Source: Paraburkholderia sp. BCC1886
GTDB taxonomy: Bacteria; Pseudomonadota; Gammaproteobacteria; Burkholderiales; Burkholderiaceae
Direction: 5' to 3'
DNA: 64,000 bases
Assembly: GCF_900996245.1 (NCBI RefSeq)
Contig: NZ_CAAJGK010000040.1
Span: forward strand, 62,001-126,000
Every line of letters begins with the position of its first letter. Position 1 is the first letter of the stretch. The notes below the pieces were generated by a model. It searched no databases. It was not told where the DNA came from and worked only from the letters and a program-made list of their open reading frames with translations. Positions 9,457 through 18,607 of the stretch are shown here, one piece after another. The translations under genes were made by a program, and so were the position numbers.

Positions 9457-9921
9457 CTAGACCACGCCGGCCGGTAGACCGATGCCGCGCGCCATGCCGG
9501 TCGCGGCGAACACCATGAGGACCAGCAAGACCGTCTGAATCACGCTGAGGCGCGCGTAACTGCGCGCTTTTCGCAAATCGGGCGCTTCGCCTTTTCGCAT
9601 GGCTGCGCGCCAGCGCAATAGCGCGAGCATGGACGGCACTTCGAGCACGAGGATCACCACCAGCAAGGTCATCTTCGCGTGAAAGAGCGGCTCGTGCAGA
9701 TAGTAGTCGGCGCCTTTTTCGTAACCGCCGAAAGCCCTCATGAGGCCGGTGACGATCAGCACCAGTGCGGCAATCCCCCAGCCGGTATCGGCGCGAAATA
9801 CCGATCGCAACGCGGCGGGCACGCTCGCGCGGCGCAACGCCCAGGTGCGCCGGAGAATCGACGCGAGCGCAAAACCATAAGCCAGCAGATGAAGAGCGGC
9901 AAGCAACCAGCGAACGAGCAT
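9457..9921 (-). CDS. DUF2214-like small integral membrane protein
   Basis: This is a 154-residue protein with four predicted membrane helices, beginning MLVRWLLAALHLLAYGFALA. The central sequence FRADTGWGIAALVLIVTGLMRAFGG followed by EKGADYYLHEPLFHAKM resembles the DUF2214 family of inner-membrane proteins, whose function is not established. The start at 9921 is supported by AGGAG five bases upstream; an upstream in-frame codon at 9945 lacks this. It faces the ABC exporter tail to tail, with only seven bases between the stop codons. Confidence 0.75.
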   Translation of the reverse strand: MLVRWLLAALHLLAYGFALASILRRTWALRRASVPAALRSVFRADTGWGIAALVLIVTGLMRAFGGYEKGADYYLHEPLFHAKMTLLVVILVLEVPSMLALLRWRAAMRKGEAPDLRKARSYARLSVIQTVLLVLMVFAATGMARGIGLPAGVV

Positions 9922-9996
9922 GGCGACTCCTGGGGTCAGCTGCACAAGCTGTGCAGGATAAACCAGTCAGGCCGATCGGGCTTTGGAACGGCGTAG

Positions 9997-10848
9997 TCAG
10001 ATTTGCTGCAAGGAAGTGTCGAGCGCGCGTGCGGCGACCCGGTCACCTTCAGTGCTCAGCGCCGTGCGAAACACGGTGTGCCGGTTGTGGCCCGCGGCTG
10101 CCGGCGAATCCCACAGCAATTCGATTTTCGGACGACGGCTGAAAAGTCCGTGCGCCAGCGGGGCCGCTCCAGCCGATGCAGCATGGGCATGGGTCGTATC
10201 CGGATCGCCGACGGTGGCTGCGAAAGCCACCGTGGGCGTCGCCACCGGCGTGGGCGGCTGGGCAATCGCCCAACGCACCGACAGTTCGCGCGCATCGTAC
10301 TGACCGACCTTGCGACGCTCCGCCCAGACGACGACCGTGCGCGTAGCCGGATCGAGCGCCACCGCGTAGCGGCCCACTGCAAAGCGCCGTGCGGCGATAT
10401 TAGTGCGCCACAGCGCGCGCGGCCGGCAGATCCACATGACCGCCGCATACAGAGCGGGTGCCGCCAGCAGCCAGCCATTCGTCGCGGCCACTGCCTGGCC
10501 CGCACGACGCCAACCGGCGCTCGCCGCAAACGCGCCGATCGACCACACCGCGAACAGGAAACCCAGCAAGGCGAAGAGCCGCAACGCCTGCCGCAACCAC
10601 TGCGGCAGCGGATGAAACGGCCGCTCGGCGAGCGCGCGCGCGCCCGGCAGGAAGATCAGCAGGAAGAGAAAGACGAGGTTGATGCAGGCCCACGGCGACG
10701 ACACCATGGCGGACAGCGAGGCGCCGAGGTCCATCTGCGACATGGAAAACAGCCAGCGAGCCAGAAGCACGAGACCGATGGCGCGCAACGCGAAAATCGT
10801 TCCGGCGCCTGGCGCCGCGTTCGCACGCGTCTCTTTCGTTCTCGCCAA
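9997..10848 (-). CDS. hypothetical membrane protein
   Basis: I do not recognise this 283-residue protein. The N-terminal half has about four hydrophobic helices (for example IFALRAIGLVLLARWLFSMS and ACINLVFLFLLIFLPGA). The C-terminal half looks soluble and Ala/Arg-rich and contains PATRTVVVWAERRKVGQYDA. TTG at 10848 is favoured as the start because AGGAGG sits five bases upstream; the longer frame from 10884 has no such site. It lies upstream of the DUF2214 gene in the same direction with 75 bases between them, so the two may be co-transcribed. Confidence 0.65.
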   Translation of the reverse strand: MARTKETRANAAPGAGTIFALRAIGLVLLARWLFSMSQMDLGASLSAMVSSPWACINLVFLFLLIFLPGARALAERPFHPLPQWLRQALRLFALLGFLFAVWSIGAFAASAGWRRAGQAVAATNGWLLAAPALYAAVMWICRPRALWRTNIAARRFAVGRYAVALDPATRTVVVWAERRKVGQYDARELSVRWAIAQPPTPVATPTVAFAATVGDPDTTHAHAASAGAAPLAHGLFSRRPKIELLWDSPAAAGHNRHTVFRTALSTEGDRVAARALDTSLQQI

Positions 10849-10989
10849 GGCATCCTCCTGTCGTCGGCGGGCGCCGCAGTCCAATCCGCGGCACGGCCAT
10901 TATAGGGATATTACGAAGCCCGACTCACGCTCACCGTGTCCAAAGCCTCACTTTCAGCAGTTGATTGGGAAAAACGCGGCGCGCATGCA

Positions 10990-11025
10990 ACAACGCCCCG
11001 CGGGCGTGAGCGCGCGGGGCGTTGT
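10990..11025 (-). terminator. strong GC-rich hairpin 3' of the GT4 gene
   Basis: ACAACGCCCCGCG (10990-11002) pairs perfectly with CGCGGGGCGTTGT (11013-11025) around a ten-base loop. It lies 43 bases beyond the GT4 stop codon on the minus strand. The T run (TTTTT) comes only about 19 bases after the stem, so it is a weak match to a canonical terminator; it may instead protect the 3' end. Confidence 0.55.
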
Positions 11026-11067
11026 CGGGGCAGTGACGGACGGTCAGGGTCGACCGCCGTGGCCTTC

Positions 11068-12132
11068 TCAGTTGGCGTTGACTTCGCGCAGCACGGTGCG
11101 TTGCTTCTGACGCAGCAGCGCTTCGTACGTGGCGACGTAGTTCTGCGCCATCACCTTCGACGAGAAGCGCGATTCGAACGCTTCACGCACCTTGGCGCGC
11201 GGCAGTGTATGAAGGCGCTTCACGGCGGCCACTGCGCTGATTTCGTCCTCCACGACAAAACCCGACACGCCGTTTTCGATCACTTCCGGCACCGAACCGC
11301 GATTGAACGCGATGACCGGCGTACCGCAAGCCATGGCTTCGATCATCACCAGACCGAAGGGCTCCGGCCAGTCGATCGGGAACAGCAAAGCATGCGCATT
11401 GCCGAGGAACTCGGTCTTTTCCGATTCGCTGATTTCGCCGATGTACTCGACGTGCGGCAGCGCCATGAGCGGCTTGATGACTTCTTCGTAGTAAGCGCGG
11501 TCGGCTTTGTCCAGCTTGGCGGCGACCTTGATCTTCATGCCCGACTGCTGGGCGATGCGGATGGCTGTGTCGAGACGCTTTTCCGGCGAGATACGGCCGA
11601 GGAACGCGAGATAGCCCGGTTCGACGTCCTTGATCGGCGTGAGCAGGTTTTCCGGCAGACCGTGATAAACCGTTTGCAGCCAGTTGGCCTGTTGTAGCGG
11701 AATGCGCTGATTGTCGGAAATCGACACCACCGGTACGTCGCTGAACGTATTGAAGATGGGTTGCAGTTCCGGCAGGTCGAGACGACCGTGCATCGTGGTC
11801 AGGAACGGCACCGGCTGACGGGCGAACAGCGAAAACGGGTAGTAGTCGATGTGGAAATGCAGCACGTCGAACTCGTCCGCGCGACGGCGCACTTCTTCGA
11901 GAAGAAGCATGTGCGGCGCCATCACGTCGCGAATGGTCGGGTCGAGGCGCAACGCCTGCGGCCAGAACGCTTCGAGTTTCGCCGACGTTTGCGAATCGCC
12001 GCTCGCAAAAAGCGTGACGTCGTGGCCCTGTTCGACAAGCGCTTCCGTCAGATAGGACACCACGCGTTCCGTCCCGCCATACAGCTTGGGAGGAACCGCC
12101 TCGTGCAGGGGAGCGATTTGAGCGATTCGCAT
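11068..12132 (-). CDS. glycosyltransferase family 4
   Basis: This 354-residue GT-B enzyme should transfer a sugar from a nucleotide donor with retention of configuration, in the cytoplasm. The N-terminus MRIAQIAPLHEAVPPKLYGG has the GT4 Gly-rich acceptor loop, followed by GTERVVSYLTEALVEQGHDV. The C-terminal donor domain shows FLGRISPEKRLDTAIRIA and the GLVMIEAMACGTPVIAFNRGSVPEVI motif with the E-x7-E-like pattern. GAGGAG lies upstream of ATG 12132. The acceptor is unknown. Its place beside an ABC half-exporter and the trehalose genes suggests stress- or envelope-related glycosylation, but that is inference. Confidence 0.88.
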   Translation of the reverse strand: MRIAQIAPLHEAVPPKLYGGTERVVSYLTEALVEQGHDVTLFASGDSQTSAKLEAFWPQALRLDPTIRDVMAPHMLLLEEVRRRADEFDVLHFHIDYYPFSLFARQPVPFLTTMHGRLDLPELQPIFNTFSDVPVVSISDNQRIPLQQANWLQTVYHGLPENLLTPIKDVEPGYLAFLGRISPEKRLDTAIRIAQQSGMKIKVAAKLDKADRAYYEEVIKPLMALPHVEYIGEISESEKTEFLGNAHALLFPIDWPEPFGLVMIEAMACGTPVIAFNRGSVPEVIENGVSGFVVEDEISAVAAVKRLHTLPRAKVREAFESRFSSKVMAQNYVATYEALLRQKQRTVLREVNAN

Positions 12133-12347
12133 AATGAAGAACTCCTCGTAATAAATCAGGCAAAGATACAGCGTTTGGTAAAAGCGACTCGCTTGCTCGC
12201 CAGGGCAGTCGGACCGGAAACCGGCGCGGGCCTGATTCTTTCGAGAAATCCTGCGATGGATCGCCTTGGGGGATGAGCCCGAACCGGTACTTCAGACAAT
12301 TGCACTGTCAGGGCATGGGTCATTAAACGCACGCCTTGACGCTACGT

Positions 12348-12360
12348 TGACAAACTGTCA
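12348..12360. promoter_or_regulatory. small palindrome TGACA-N3-TGTCA
   Basis: TGACA at 12348-12352 and TGTCA at 12356-12360 form a five-base inverted repeat with a three-base spacer in the divergent region. It looks like a half-site pair for a dimeric regulator. A short palindrome can occur by chance. Confidence 0.35.
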
Positions 12361-12612
12361 GAAAAATCCGCGGGCCTCGGAAAGCATGCATTATCAGTGC
12401 CGGCATCCTCGCTGCACCACAACATTTCAAAGACTTTACGTTGTTACAAGCGAGAAACACTTTACAAACCCTTGTTTATTAAGACAGTTCTAGAGTGGCA
12501 ACTGGCTTGGGACACGGGCGGTTCAGCGTAGCGACCGAACGGTTGCGACAACTTTGCCGGCAACCGTCGAAGAAATGCCGCACTGCAGTCGCGCGGCACT
12601 GAATGCAATTTG

Positions 12613-12630
12613 TAATTATATCCATAATTA
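12613..12630. promoter_or_regulatory. AT-rich inverted repeat upstream of ABC exporter
   Basis: TAATTAT (12613-12619) and ATAATTA (12624-12630) are perfect seven-base arms around ATCC. In a genome this GC-rich, a fully AT palindrome about 120 bases before a start codon is a credible operator or promoter element. Confidence 0.45.
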
Positions 12631-12748
12631 TTCGCAGGCCAGCCCAAGCCGCGGCCCGAATAGTGGGTCTCGCGACAGTGCGTCGCGGAGTTCCATCGCG
12701 AAATCAGTCGCGCCAGCGCCCGTATAGAGGGGGCGCAATCGCTTTTGC

Positions 12749-14686
12749 ATGTTTACAATGCGGAGCAACGACCTTGCAGCGACCTCCGTCTTCATGGGTG
12801 GCCCGCGCTTTGCATGCACAACCCGAAACCCATCCGACATCACGCTCAATTTGGAACACTTAACCATCGCCCAGCGCAACGCCCAGGACGCCAAGCTCGC
12901 TAGCTACGCGCACCGGCCACTGGCGTTTCTCTTCCGCTTTATCCGCCGCCACCCGCTCGCCCACGCGATCGTGTTGTGCAGCGTGTTCGCGGCCGTGGGC
13001 TGTGCGCTCGCTTCGCAATACGCGATCAAGCATCTGATCGACGTGCTCGGCGGCGGCCGGCATCATCCCGGTCCGCTGTGGGGCGCATTCGCCATCCTGG
13101 TGGGCCTGATCGCCGCGGACAACCTGCTATGGCGGGTCGGCGGCTGGGTCGCCGCGCATACCTTCGTCGCCGTGACCGGCGATTTGCGGCGCGACCTGTT
13201 CGGCTATCTGAGCGGACACTCGCCGACCTACTACTCCGAAAAGCAGCCCGGCATGCTGGCCAGTCGCATCACGGCCACCTCCAACGCCGTCTACACCGCC
13301 GAAAACACCACCGCCTGGAACGTCCTGCCGCCCTGCATTGCCGTGTTGGGTGCGATCGTCATGATCATCGCGGTGAATCCGCTAATGGCCGGCGGCCTGA
13401 TGCTATGTTCGGCAATTCTCTCGGTCGTGCTGTACAAGCTCGCCGGACGCGGCTCCGCGCGACACCATCACTTCGCCACCAAGGCGGCTTCGGTGGATGG
13501 CGAACTGGTCGACGTCATTAGCAACATGGGCCTCGTGCGCGCGTTCGGCATGACATTTCGCGAGCAGCAGCGGTTCGGCGCGACCGTCAAGGCGGAAATG
13601 GATGCGCGCGAGCAAAGTCTGCTGTATCTGGAAAAGCTACGGCTGCTGCATGCGGTCATCACCGCGCTGCTGTCCGCCGGCCTGCTCGGCTGGGCGCTGA
13701 TGCTGTGGGATCAGGGCAAGGCAACGTCGGGTGACATCGTGCTGGTCAGCTCGCTCGGCTTCACGATTCTGCACGGCACGCGCGACCTCGCCGTGGCGCT
13801 GGTGGACGTGACGCAGCACGTGGCGCGGCTCGCCGAAGCAGTGCGCACGCTGCTCGAACCGCACGGCATGCCCGATCGCGACGACGCCACCGAACTGGTG
13901 CCGCAAGGCGGCCGGGTCCATTTCGAGTCGGTCACGTTCGCCTACCCGCGCCGCCGGCCGATTCTCGATCACTTCGATCTGAATATCGAACCGGGCCAAC
14001 GCGTCGGCCTGATCGGCAAGTCGGGCGCGGGCAAGTCGACCGTGCTGGCTCTCCTGCAGCGCTTCTATGAGACGCAGGGCGGCGCCATCAAGATCGACGG
14101 CCAGGACATCGCGCTGATCACCCAGGACAGTCTGCGGCACGCCATCGCGCTGGTGCCGCAGGACATTTCGCTGTTCCATCGCACCGTGTACGAGAACATC
14201 GCTTACGGGCGTCCCGAAGCAACGCGCGACGAAGTGATTGCCGCGGCGCGTGAAGCGCGCTGTACCGACTTCATCGAAGCGATGCCGGAAGGTTTCGACA
14301 CCATCGTCGGCGACCGCGGCGTGAAGCTGTCGGGCGGTCAGCGGCAACGCATCGCGATCGCCCGCGCGATCCTGAAGAACGCGCCCATCCTGCTGCTCGA
14401 CGAAGCCACTTCGGCGCTCGACAGCGCGTCGGAAGAAGCCATCCAGATCGCGCTCGACCGCCTGATGGTCGGCCGCACCGTCATCGCTATTGCGCACCGG
14501 TTGTCGACGCTCGCCAACTTCGACCGGATCATCGTGATGAGCCAGGGCAAGGTCATCGACGACGGCACGCCGGATGTGCTGCGTCAGCGCCCGGGCCTGT
14601 ATCGCGACCTGCTCACAAAACAGCATGGCAAAGGCACGACGCTGCATATCGGCGGCAAGAAGGTCGACGAACAGCACGTGGTTTAA
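12749..14686 (+). CDS. ABC half-exporter, MsbA-like
   Basis: This protein of up to 645 residues has an exporter-type six-helix membrane domain followed by an ATPase. Walker A reads GLIGKSGAGKST near residue 422, the signature LSGGQRQRIAIARA near 526, Walker B ILLLDEATSALD, and the switch region IAHRLST. It most resembles lipid A or lipid-linked oligosaccharide exporters, so flipping of a lipid or glycolipid across the inner membrane is plausible. The start is uncertain: ATG 12749 gives a roughly 50-residue polar leader (with no good ribosome site close by) before the conserved part near RPLAFLFRFIRRHP. The GT4 glycosyltransferase is divergently transcribed next door. Confidence 0.87.
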   Translation: MFTMRSNDLAATSVFMGGPRFACTTRNPSDITLNLEHLTIAQRNAQDAKLASYAHRPLAFLFRFIRRHPLAHAIVLCSVFAAVGCALASQYAIKHLIDVLGGGRHHPGPLWGAFAILVGLIAADNLLWRVGGWVAAHTFVAVTGDLRRDLFGYLSGHSPTYYSEKQPGMLASRITATSNAVYTAENTTAWNVLPPCIAVLGAIVMIIAVNPLMAGGLMLCSAILSVVLYKLAGRGSARHHHFATKAASVDGELVDVISNMGLVRAFGMTFREQQRFGATVKAEMDAREQSLLYLEKLRLLHAVITALLSAGLLGWALMLWDQGKATSGDIVLVSSLGFTILHGTRDLAVALVDVTQHVARLAEAVRTLLEPHGMPDRDDATELVPQGGRVHFESVTFAYPRRRPILDHFDLNIEPGQRVGLIGKSGAGKSTVLALLQRFYETQGGAIKIDGQDIALITQDSLRHAIALVPQDISLFHRTVYENIAYGRPEATRDEVIAAAREARCTDFIEAMPEGFDTIVGDRGVKLSGGQRQRIAIARAILKNAPILLLDEATSALDSASEEAIQIALDRLMVGRTVIAIAHRLSTLANFDRIIVMSQGKVIDDGTPDVLRQRPGLYRDLLTKQHGKGTTLHIGGKKVDEQHVV

Positions 14687-14723
14687 CCAAAGCCCGGCCA
14701 GCCCGGGGCGGGTTCGCAAGACG

Positions 14724-14753
14724 AAAAAGCCGCTTCGAAAAGCGGCTTTTTTT
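14724..14753. terminator. bidirectional terminator between ABC exporter and otsA
   Basis: AAAAAGCCGCTT and AAGCGGCTTTTTTT pair around CGAA. A-run and T-run flank both sides, so it can end the rightward ABC transcript and the leftward otsBA transcript. Confidence 0.9.
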
Positions 14754-14775
14754 CATCAACGAAGAAGCGGAAAGT

Positions 14776-16248
14776 CTAATCCGCCGCCAACTTCTCCCGC
14801 TCGCCCTTCTTCACCGCCACGCTGCGCGCCTTCCCGCTTTTCGTGGCCTTCGCACCGGTCACGCCCTGCAAATCGCGCATGAAGTTATCGCGCCACACCG
14901 ACACATTGTTCTCGCGCAACTGGGCCATCATGTCGCGATGGCGCGCCTGGCGATCGGCGAGCGGCATGTCGAGTGCCTTCGCCAGCGCCTCGGCCATGCC
15001 GTCGATATCCACCGGATTGACGATCAACGCCCCGTCGAGTTCCTGCGCGGCGCCCGCGAAGCGCGACAACACCAGCACGCCCGGATCGTCGGGATTCTGA
15101 GCGGACACGTACTCCTTCGCGACAAGGTTCATCCCGTCGCGCAGCGGCGTGACATAGCCCACGTGCGCGGTGCGAAACAGCGCGGCCAGCACCGAGCGCT
15201 CGTACTGCTTGTGAATGTAGAGAATCGGCGTCCAGTCCAGCTCGGCAAACCGGCCGTTGATGCGGCCCGACTCGCCTTCGAGTTGCAGACGGATGTCCTG
15301 ATAAGTATTCAGATCGGCGCGCGTCGGCGGCGCGATCTGCAGGAACGACACCTTGTTGCGCTGCGCGGTGACGTGTTCGAGCAGCCGTTCGAATGCGCGG
15401 AAACGCTCGACCAGTCCTTTCGAATAATCCAGCCGGTCCACGCTCATGATCAGCTTGCGCGAATGCAGCGTGGCCTTCATCGTGCGCACCGGCTTGCCGC
15501 GCTCGCCGGCTTTGGCCAGCTCGGCGATTTCATCCGGATACACGCCGATCGGATAAGCCGACGCGCGCAGCGTGCGCCCGAATGCCTGAATCGTCAGCGG
15601 CGCAGCGGTGTCAGCGGCGCTCGGCTCCGCCGTCCCATTCGCCTCGTTGACGATGTAATCGCAAAACGCCCGCAAATCCGGCGCAGTCTGAAAGCCGAGC
15701 AGATCGAACGAGCACAACGCTTCGACGAGTTCGCGATGCGGGGGCACCGCGAGCAGCACCTGCGAGGCGGGAAACGGAATATGCAGGAAGAAGCCGATCC
15801 GGTTTTTCACGCCGGCCGCGCGCAAAGCCTGCGCAAACGGAATCAGGTGATAGTCGTGCACCCAGATCACATCGTCGTCGCGCAGCAGCGGCACGAGTTG
15901 CTGCGCGAGCCACGCATTGACGCGCCAGTAGCCTTCGAAATCGTGCCGGTCGTATTGCAGCAGATCGGCGCGATAGTGGAACGCCGGCCACAGCGTCGCG
16001 TTCGAAAAGCCACGGTAGTACTGGTCGTAATCGCGCCGCATCAGGGCGATGGTCGCGAAGGTGACCGGGCCGCGCTCTTCGACCTCGATCTGCGGCTGCC
16101 CCGAACTCAGCACGTCGCCGCTCCAGCCGAACCACATGCCACCGGTTTCTTTCAGCGCGTCGTACACACCGACGGCGAGGCCCCCCGCTGCCGGTCCGCC
16201 CTCCGAGATCGGCGCGACCCGGTTCGAAACGATGATCAGTCGACTCAT
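14776..16248 (-). CDS. otsA: trehalose-6-phosphate synthase
   Basis: OtsA joins glucose from UDP-glucose to glucose 6-phosphate, the first step of osmoprotective trehalose synthesis. The 490-residue GT20 protein starts [20 protein letters not shown], with the donor-binding glycine loop, and contains [16 protein letters not shown] and [20 protein letters not shown] (donor phosphate-binding Arg and Lys). It also has [20 protein letters not shown], the conserved C-terminal donor-site segment. A Lys/Ala-rich tail follows. ATG at 16248 is chosen over an upstream extension that would run into otsB. otsB lies 58 bases upstream in the same direction, so the order is otsB-otsA. Confidence 0.96.
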   Translation of the reverse strand: MSRLIIVSNRVAPISEGGPAAGGLAVGVYDALKETGGMWFGWSGDVLSSGQPQIEVEERGPVTFATIALMRRDYDQYYRGFSNATLWPAFHYRADLLQYDRHDFEGYWRVNAWLAQQLVPLLRDDDVIWVHDYHLIPFAQALRAAGVKNRIGFFLHIPFPASQVLLAVPPHRELVEALCSFDLLGFQTAPDLRAFCDYIVNEANGTAEPSAADTAAPLTIQAFGRTLRASAYPIGVYPDEIAELAKAGERGKPVRTMKATLHSRKLIMSVDRLDYSKGLVERFRAFERLLEHVTAQRNKVSFLQIAPPTRADLNTYQDIRLQLEGESGRINGRFAELDWTPILYIHKQYERSVLAALFRTAHVGYVTPLRDGMNLVAKEYVSAQNPDDPGVLVLSRFAGAAQELDGALIVNPVDIDGMAEALAKALDMPLADRQARHRDMMAQLRENNVSVWRDNFMRDLQGVTGAKATKSGKARSVAVKKGEREKLAAD

Positions 16249-16306
16249 GAAGCGCGCTTCCCAATGCGATGAATGAGTTGAAACAGACGACGCGGCAAGA
16301 TGACCA

Positions 16307-17056
16307 TCAGGCTGCGCGCGTCGCCGCAACGATCGCTTCCAGCCAGTCGAGCAGCGCGCTCACCGACTCGACGTGCGAGCGCGCGGTGGTGTCGCCCGCA
16401 CCGACCTTGATCGACCAGCCGCCGCGCTCGTTGACGACCGCGAAGCCTTTCTCGTCGGTCAGATCGTCGCCGGCGAACACCGGCTGGCGGCCCACGAACG
16501 GCGGCTCGTCGAGGAACGCGCGCATCGCGCGACCCTTGTCGACGTTCTTCGGCTTGATTTCGTAGACCATCTTGCCCGGCTGCAGCACGTAGGCATCCGC
16601 GTAATCGGCGACCAGCTTTTCGGTCGCCTCGCGCGCCACGGTTTCGCGATCCGGCGCGTTGCGAAAGTGCAGCGCGAGCGCGGCGCCTTTGATTTCGAGC
16701 AGCATGCCCGGGTGTGAATTGACGACCTCGGCGAGCACGCGCTCCATGCGCAGCAAACGCTCGTCGTGAAAACCGATGCGCTGCGTGTCGCCATTCGAAT
16801 CGCGCCGCTCGGCGCCATGCAGACCGGCGATCGGCAGATCGGGCATGCCGAGAAACCCGTCGATGCTGTCGATGCCGCGACCGGAGACCACCGCGACCGC
16901 ACCATTGGTGAGATTGCGCAGCGCATTCAGCACGGTGATGACGCGCGGTTGCACGATGACGCCGTCCGGCGTGGAAGCGAGTTCGACGAGCGTGCCGTCG
17001 AAGTCGAAGAAAAATGCCGTCTCGCTGGGAGACAGAACTGCCGGAAGTGCTTGCAT
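16307..17056 (-). CDS. otsB: trehalose-6-phosphate phosphatase
   Basis: OtsB dephosphorylates trehalose 6-phosphate to trehalose. The 249-residue HAD-superfamily protein carries the nucleophile motif FFFDFDGTLVEL (Asp18 and Asp20) near its N-terminus, AVVSGRGIDSIDGFLG as the second motif, and FAGDDLTDEKGF as the metal-binding motif III/IV. It is the first gene of the otsB-otsA pair, and the tight 58-base gap supports a single transcript. Confidence 0.95.
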   Translation of the reverse strand: MQALPAVLSPSETAFFFDFDGTLVELASTPDGVIVQPRVITVLNALRNLTNGAVAVVSGRGIDSIDGFLGMPDLPIAGLHGAERRDSNGDTQRIGFHDERLLRMERVLAEVVNSHPGMLLEIKGAALALHFRNAPDRETVAREATEKLVADYADAYVLQPGKMVYEIKPKNVDKGRAMRAFLDEPPFVGRQPVFAGDDLTDEKGFAVVNERGGWSIKVGAGDTTARSHVESVSALLDWLEAIVAATRAA

Positions 17057-17433
17057 CGGTTGGTTTTGCCTTTCAGCCTACGAGGGCCGGAAAAGTGTGC
17101 GCATCTTACCGCGCATCCGTCAAAGTTTCGAGACAGTAAGGTGATGAACAAAAGCGACGGGCTTGTCGCGTCGCCGCGTCCGCCGTTTATATTCAACGAG
17201 CCTACATGGCGACTTCGGCGAGCTTTCGGCTTGGTGCGTCAAATTGCCTCGCGAAGTTCGCCCTGACGGGCGATGCGCGACGCCTGCCAGAATTTTGCGC
17301 TACAGTCGCTGCCACGGAGACAACCTCACACGAAATCATACGAAATGCGCCGGGTTGCCTCGCGCCGCGCCTTTCAATCGAGTCATTGATGCCTGCTTGG
17401 TTCCCGATCATCTCACCTCACCGCCCTGGAGCC
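17057..17433. other. divergent region between otsB and the Sco gene
   Basis: This 377-bp stretch should hold promoters for the leftward otsBA genes and the rightward Sco-PCu(A)C-CtaG genes. An open frame continues upstream of the chosen Sco start through part of it (from 17206), but that sequence lacks conserved features and is probably non-coding. No clear hairpin or repeat was found. Confidence 0.5.
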
Positions 17434-18063
17434 GTGCGCAAGTCGACGAGCCGTCGCGGACTCGCACCGCCGACGCTCGCGAAGGGGTTCGCCGTCGCGG
17501 CGGCATTGGCCGCACTCGGCGGCTGTGCGCCGCATGCCGATCCATGGCATCTGACCGACGTGAGCGGCCATCTGCCAAACCTCGACTTCACGCTGACCGG
17601 CGACGACGGCCGCCCGGTCAACGGCGATTCGTTCAAGGGCCGCACCTCGCTCGTGTACTTCGGCTATACGCACTGCCCGGACGTGTGTCCCGAAACGATG
17701 GCCCGGCTGATGCAGGTGCTCGGCAAGCTCGGCCCCGACGCGCAGAAGGTGCGCATCCTGTTCATCACCGTCGATCCGGCGCGCGACACGCCGCAGGCTT
17801 TACACGATTACGTCGGCGCTTTCGACGCACGGCATGCCGAAGGACTCACCGGCACGGACTGGCAGATCGAATCGCTCGCCAAGCGTTACCGCGTCGCGTA
17901 TCAGATGGAGAAGCGCGACGCCAAAGGCGACTACGAAGTCACCCACAGTTCCGCCGTTTACGTGTTCGACCGCGAAGGCCATGCGCGCCTGCTCGCCACC
18001 GATCACGACACGCCCGATGCGATCGCACTGGACTTGCGCCGTATCATCGATGACCGTTCCTGA
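17434..18063 (+). CDS. SCO1/SenC-type copper chaperone lipoprotein
   Basis: Sco proteins deliver copper to, or keep reduced the thiols of, the CuA site of cytochrome c oxidase, at the periplasmic face. From GTG 17434 the protein has 209 residues and opens with a lipoprotein signal ending LAALGGC. The thioredoxin-like core carries the copper-binding CPDVC (Cys81 and Cys85) in YFGYTHCPDVCPETM and a conserved His171 in THSSAVYVFD. The start is uncertain: an in-frame ATG at 17389 would add 15 residues. It leads a three-gene group with a PCu(A)C chaperone and a CtaG-like protein, a coherent oxidase assembly set without oxidase subunit genes nearby. Confidence 0.9.
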   Translation: MRKSTSRRGLAPPTLAKGFAVAAALAALGGCAPHADPWHLTDVSGHLPNLDFTLTGDDGRPVNGDSFKGRTSLVYFGYTHCPDVCPETMARLMQVLGKLGPDAQKVRILFITVDPARDTPQALHDYVGAFDARHAEGLTGTDWQIESLAKRYRVAYQMEKRDAKGDYEVTHSSAVYVFDREGHARLLATDHDTPDAIALDLRRIIDDRS

Positions 18064-18108
18064 GTTTTTTCTCACTGATTTTCTGGCTAACTTTCCGCAA
18101 AGAAACCT

Positions 18109-18576
18109 ATGTCGATCAAGATCAAAACATTCGCCGCACTGAGCTGCACGCTCGCCCTCTCCCTCGGATTCGCCACGGCCGCGCAGGCCGCGGGCGCCCA
18201 GGCAATCAGCGTCAAGGACGCGTGGGTGCGCTGGTTGCCGAACAACCTGCCCGCCGGCGGCTATGCGACGCTGGTGAACGCGGGCGATAAACCGATCGAC
18301 CTCGTCGATATCTCGAGCAACGATTACGGCGACGCCATGCTGCATCAGACCGTCTCGAACGGCTCGACGCAGAAGATGGTGATGGTCGACAAGCTGACGG
18401 TGCCCGCACACGGCCAGGTGGCGATTGCGCCGGGCGGCTATCACGTCATGCTGGAAGACGCGAAGCACAAGATCGCGCCCGGCGACACCGTGCATCTGAC
18501 GCTGAAGTTCTCCGACGGCGAAACGCTCGATACGCCGTTTGTCGTGAAGTCGCCGGCTCAGGCTCAGGCGAAGTAA
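18109..18576 (+). CDS. PCu(A)C periplasmic copper chaperone
   Basis: This secreted copper(I) carrier donates copper to Sco or directly to the CuA centre. The 155-residue precursor has a Sec signal peptide of about 27 residues ending AAQAA. The full family copper motif is present: His79, ten residues, Met90, 21 residues, His112, one residue, Met114 (in AMLHQT, KMVMVDK and GYHVMLED). It lies 45 bases after the Sco gene and 31 bases before the CtaG gene, so all three are likely co-transcribed. Confidence 0.93.
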   Translation: MSIKIKTFAALSCTLALSLGFATAAQAAGAQAISVKDAWVRWLPNNLPAGGYATLVNAGDKPIDLVDISSNDYGDAMLHQTVSNGSTQKMVMVDKLTVPAHGQVAIAPGGYHVMLEDAKHKIAPGDTVHLTLKFSDGETLDTPFVVKSPAQAQAK

Positions 18577-18607
18577 GGCCAGGTCTTATCACTGCCCGGC
18601 CGCCGCG

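Larger units (their letters stand above)
12133..12748. other. 616-bp divergent intergenic region
   Basis: This gap separates the divergently transcribed GT4 and ABC genes and is more AT-rich than the coding DNA around it, especially near 12420-12490 and 12600-12630. It contains two small inverted repeats listed separately. No convincing coding frame is seen on either strand. Promoters for both genes presumably lie here, but I could not single out clear -35/-10 pairs. Confidence 0.6.
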
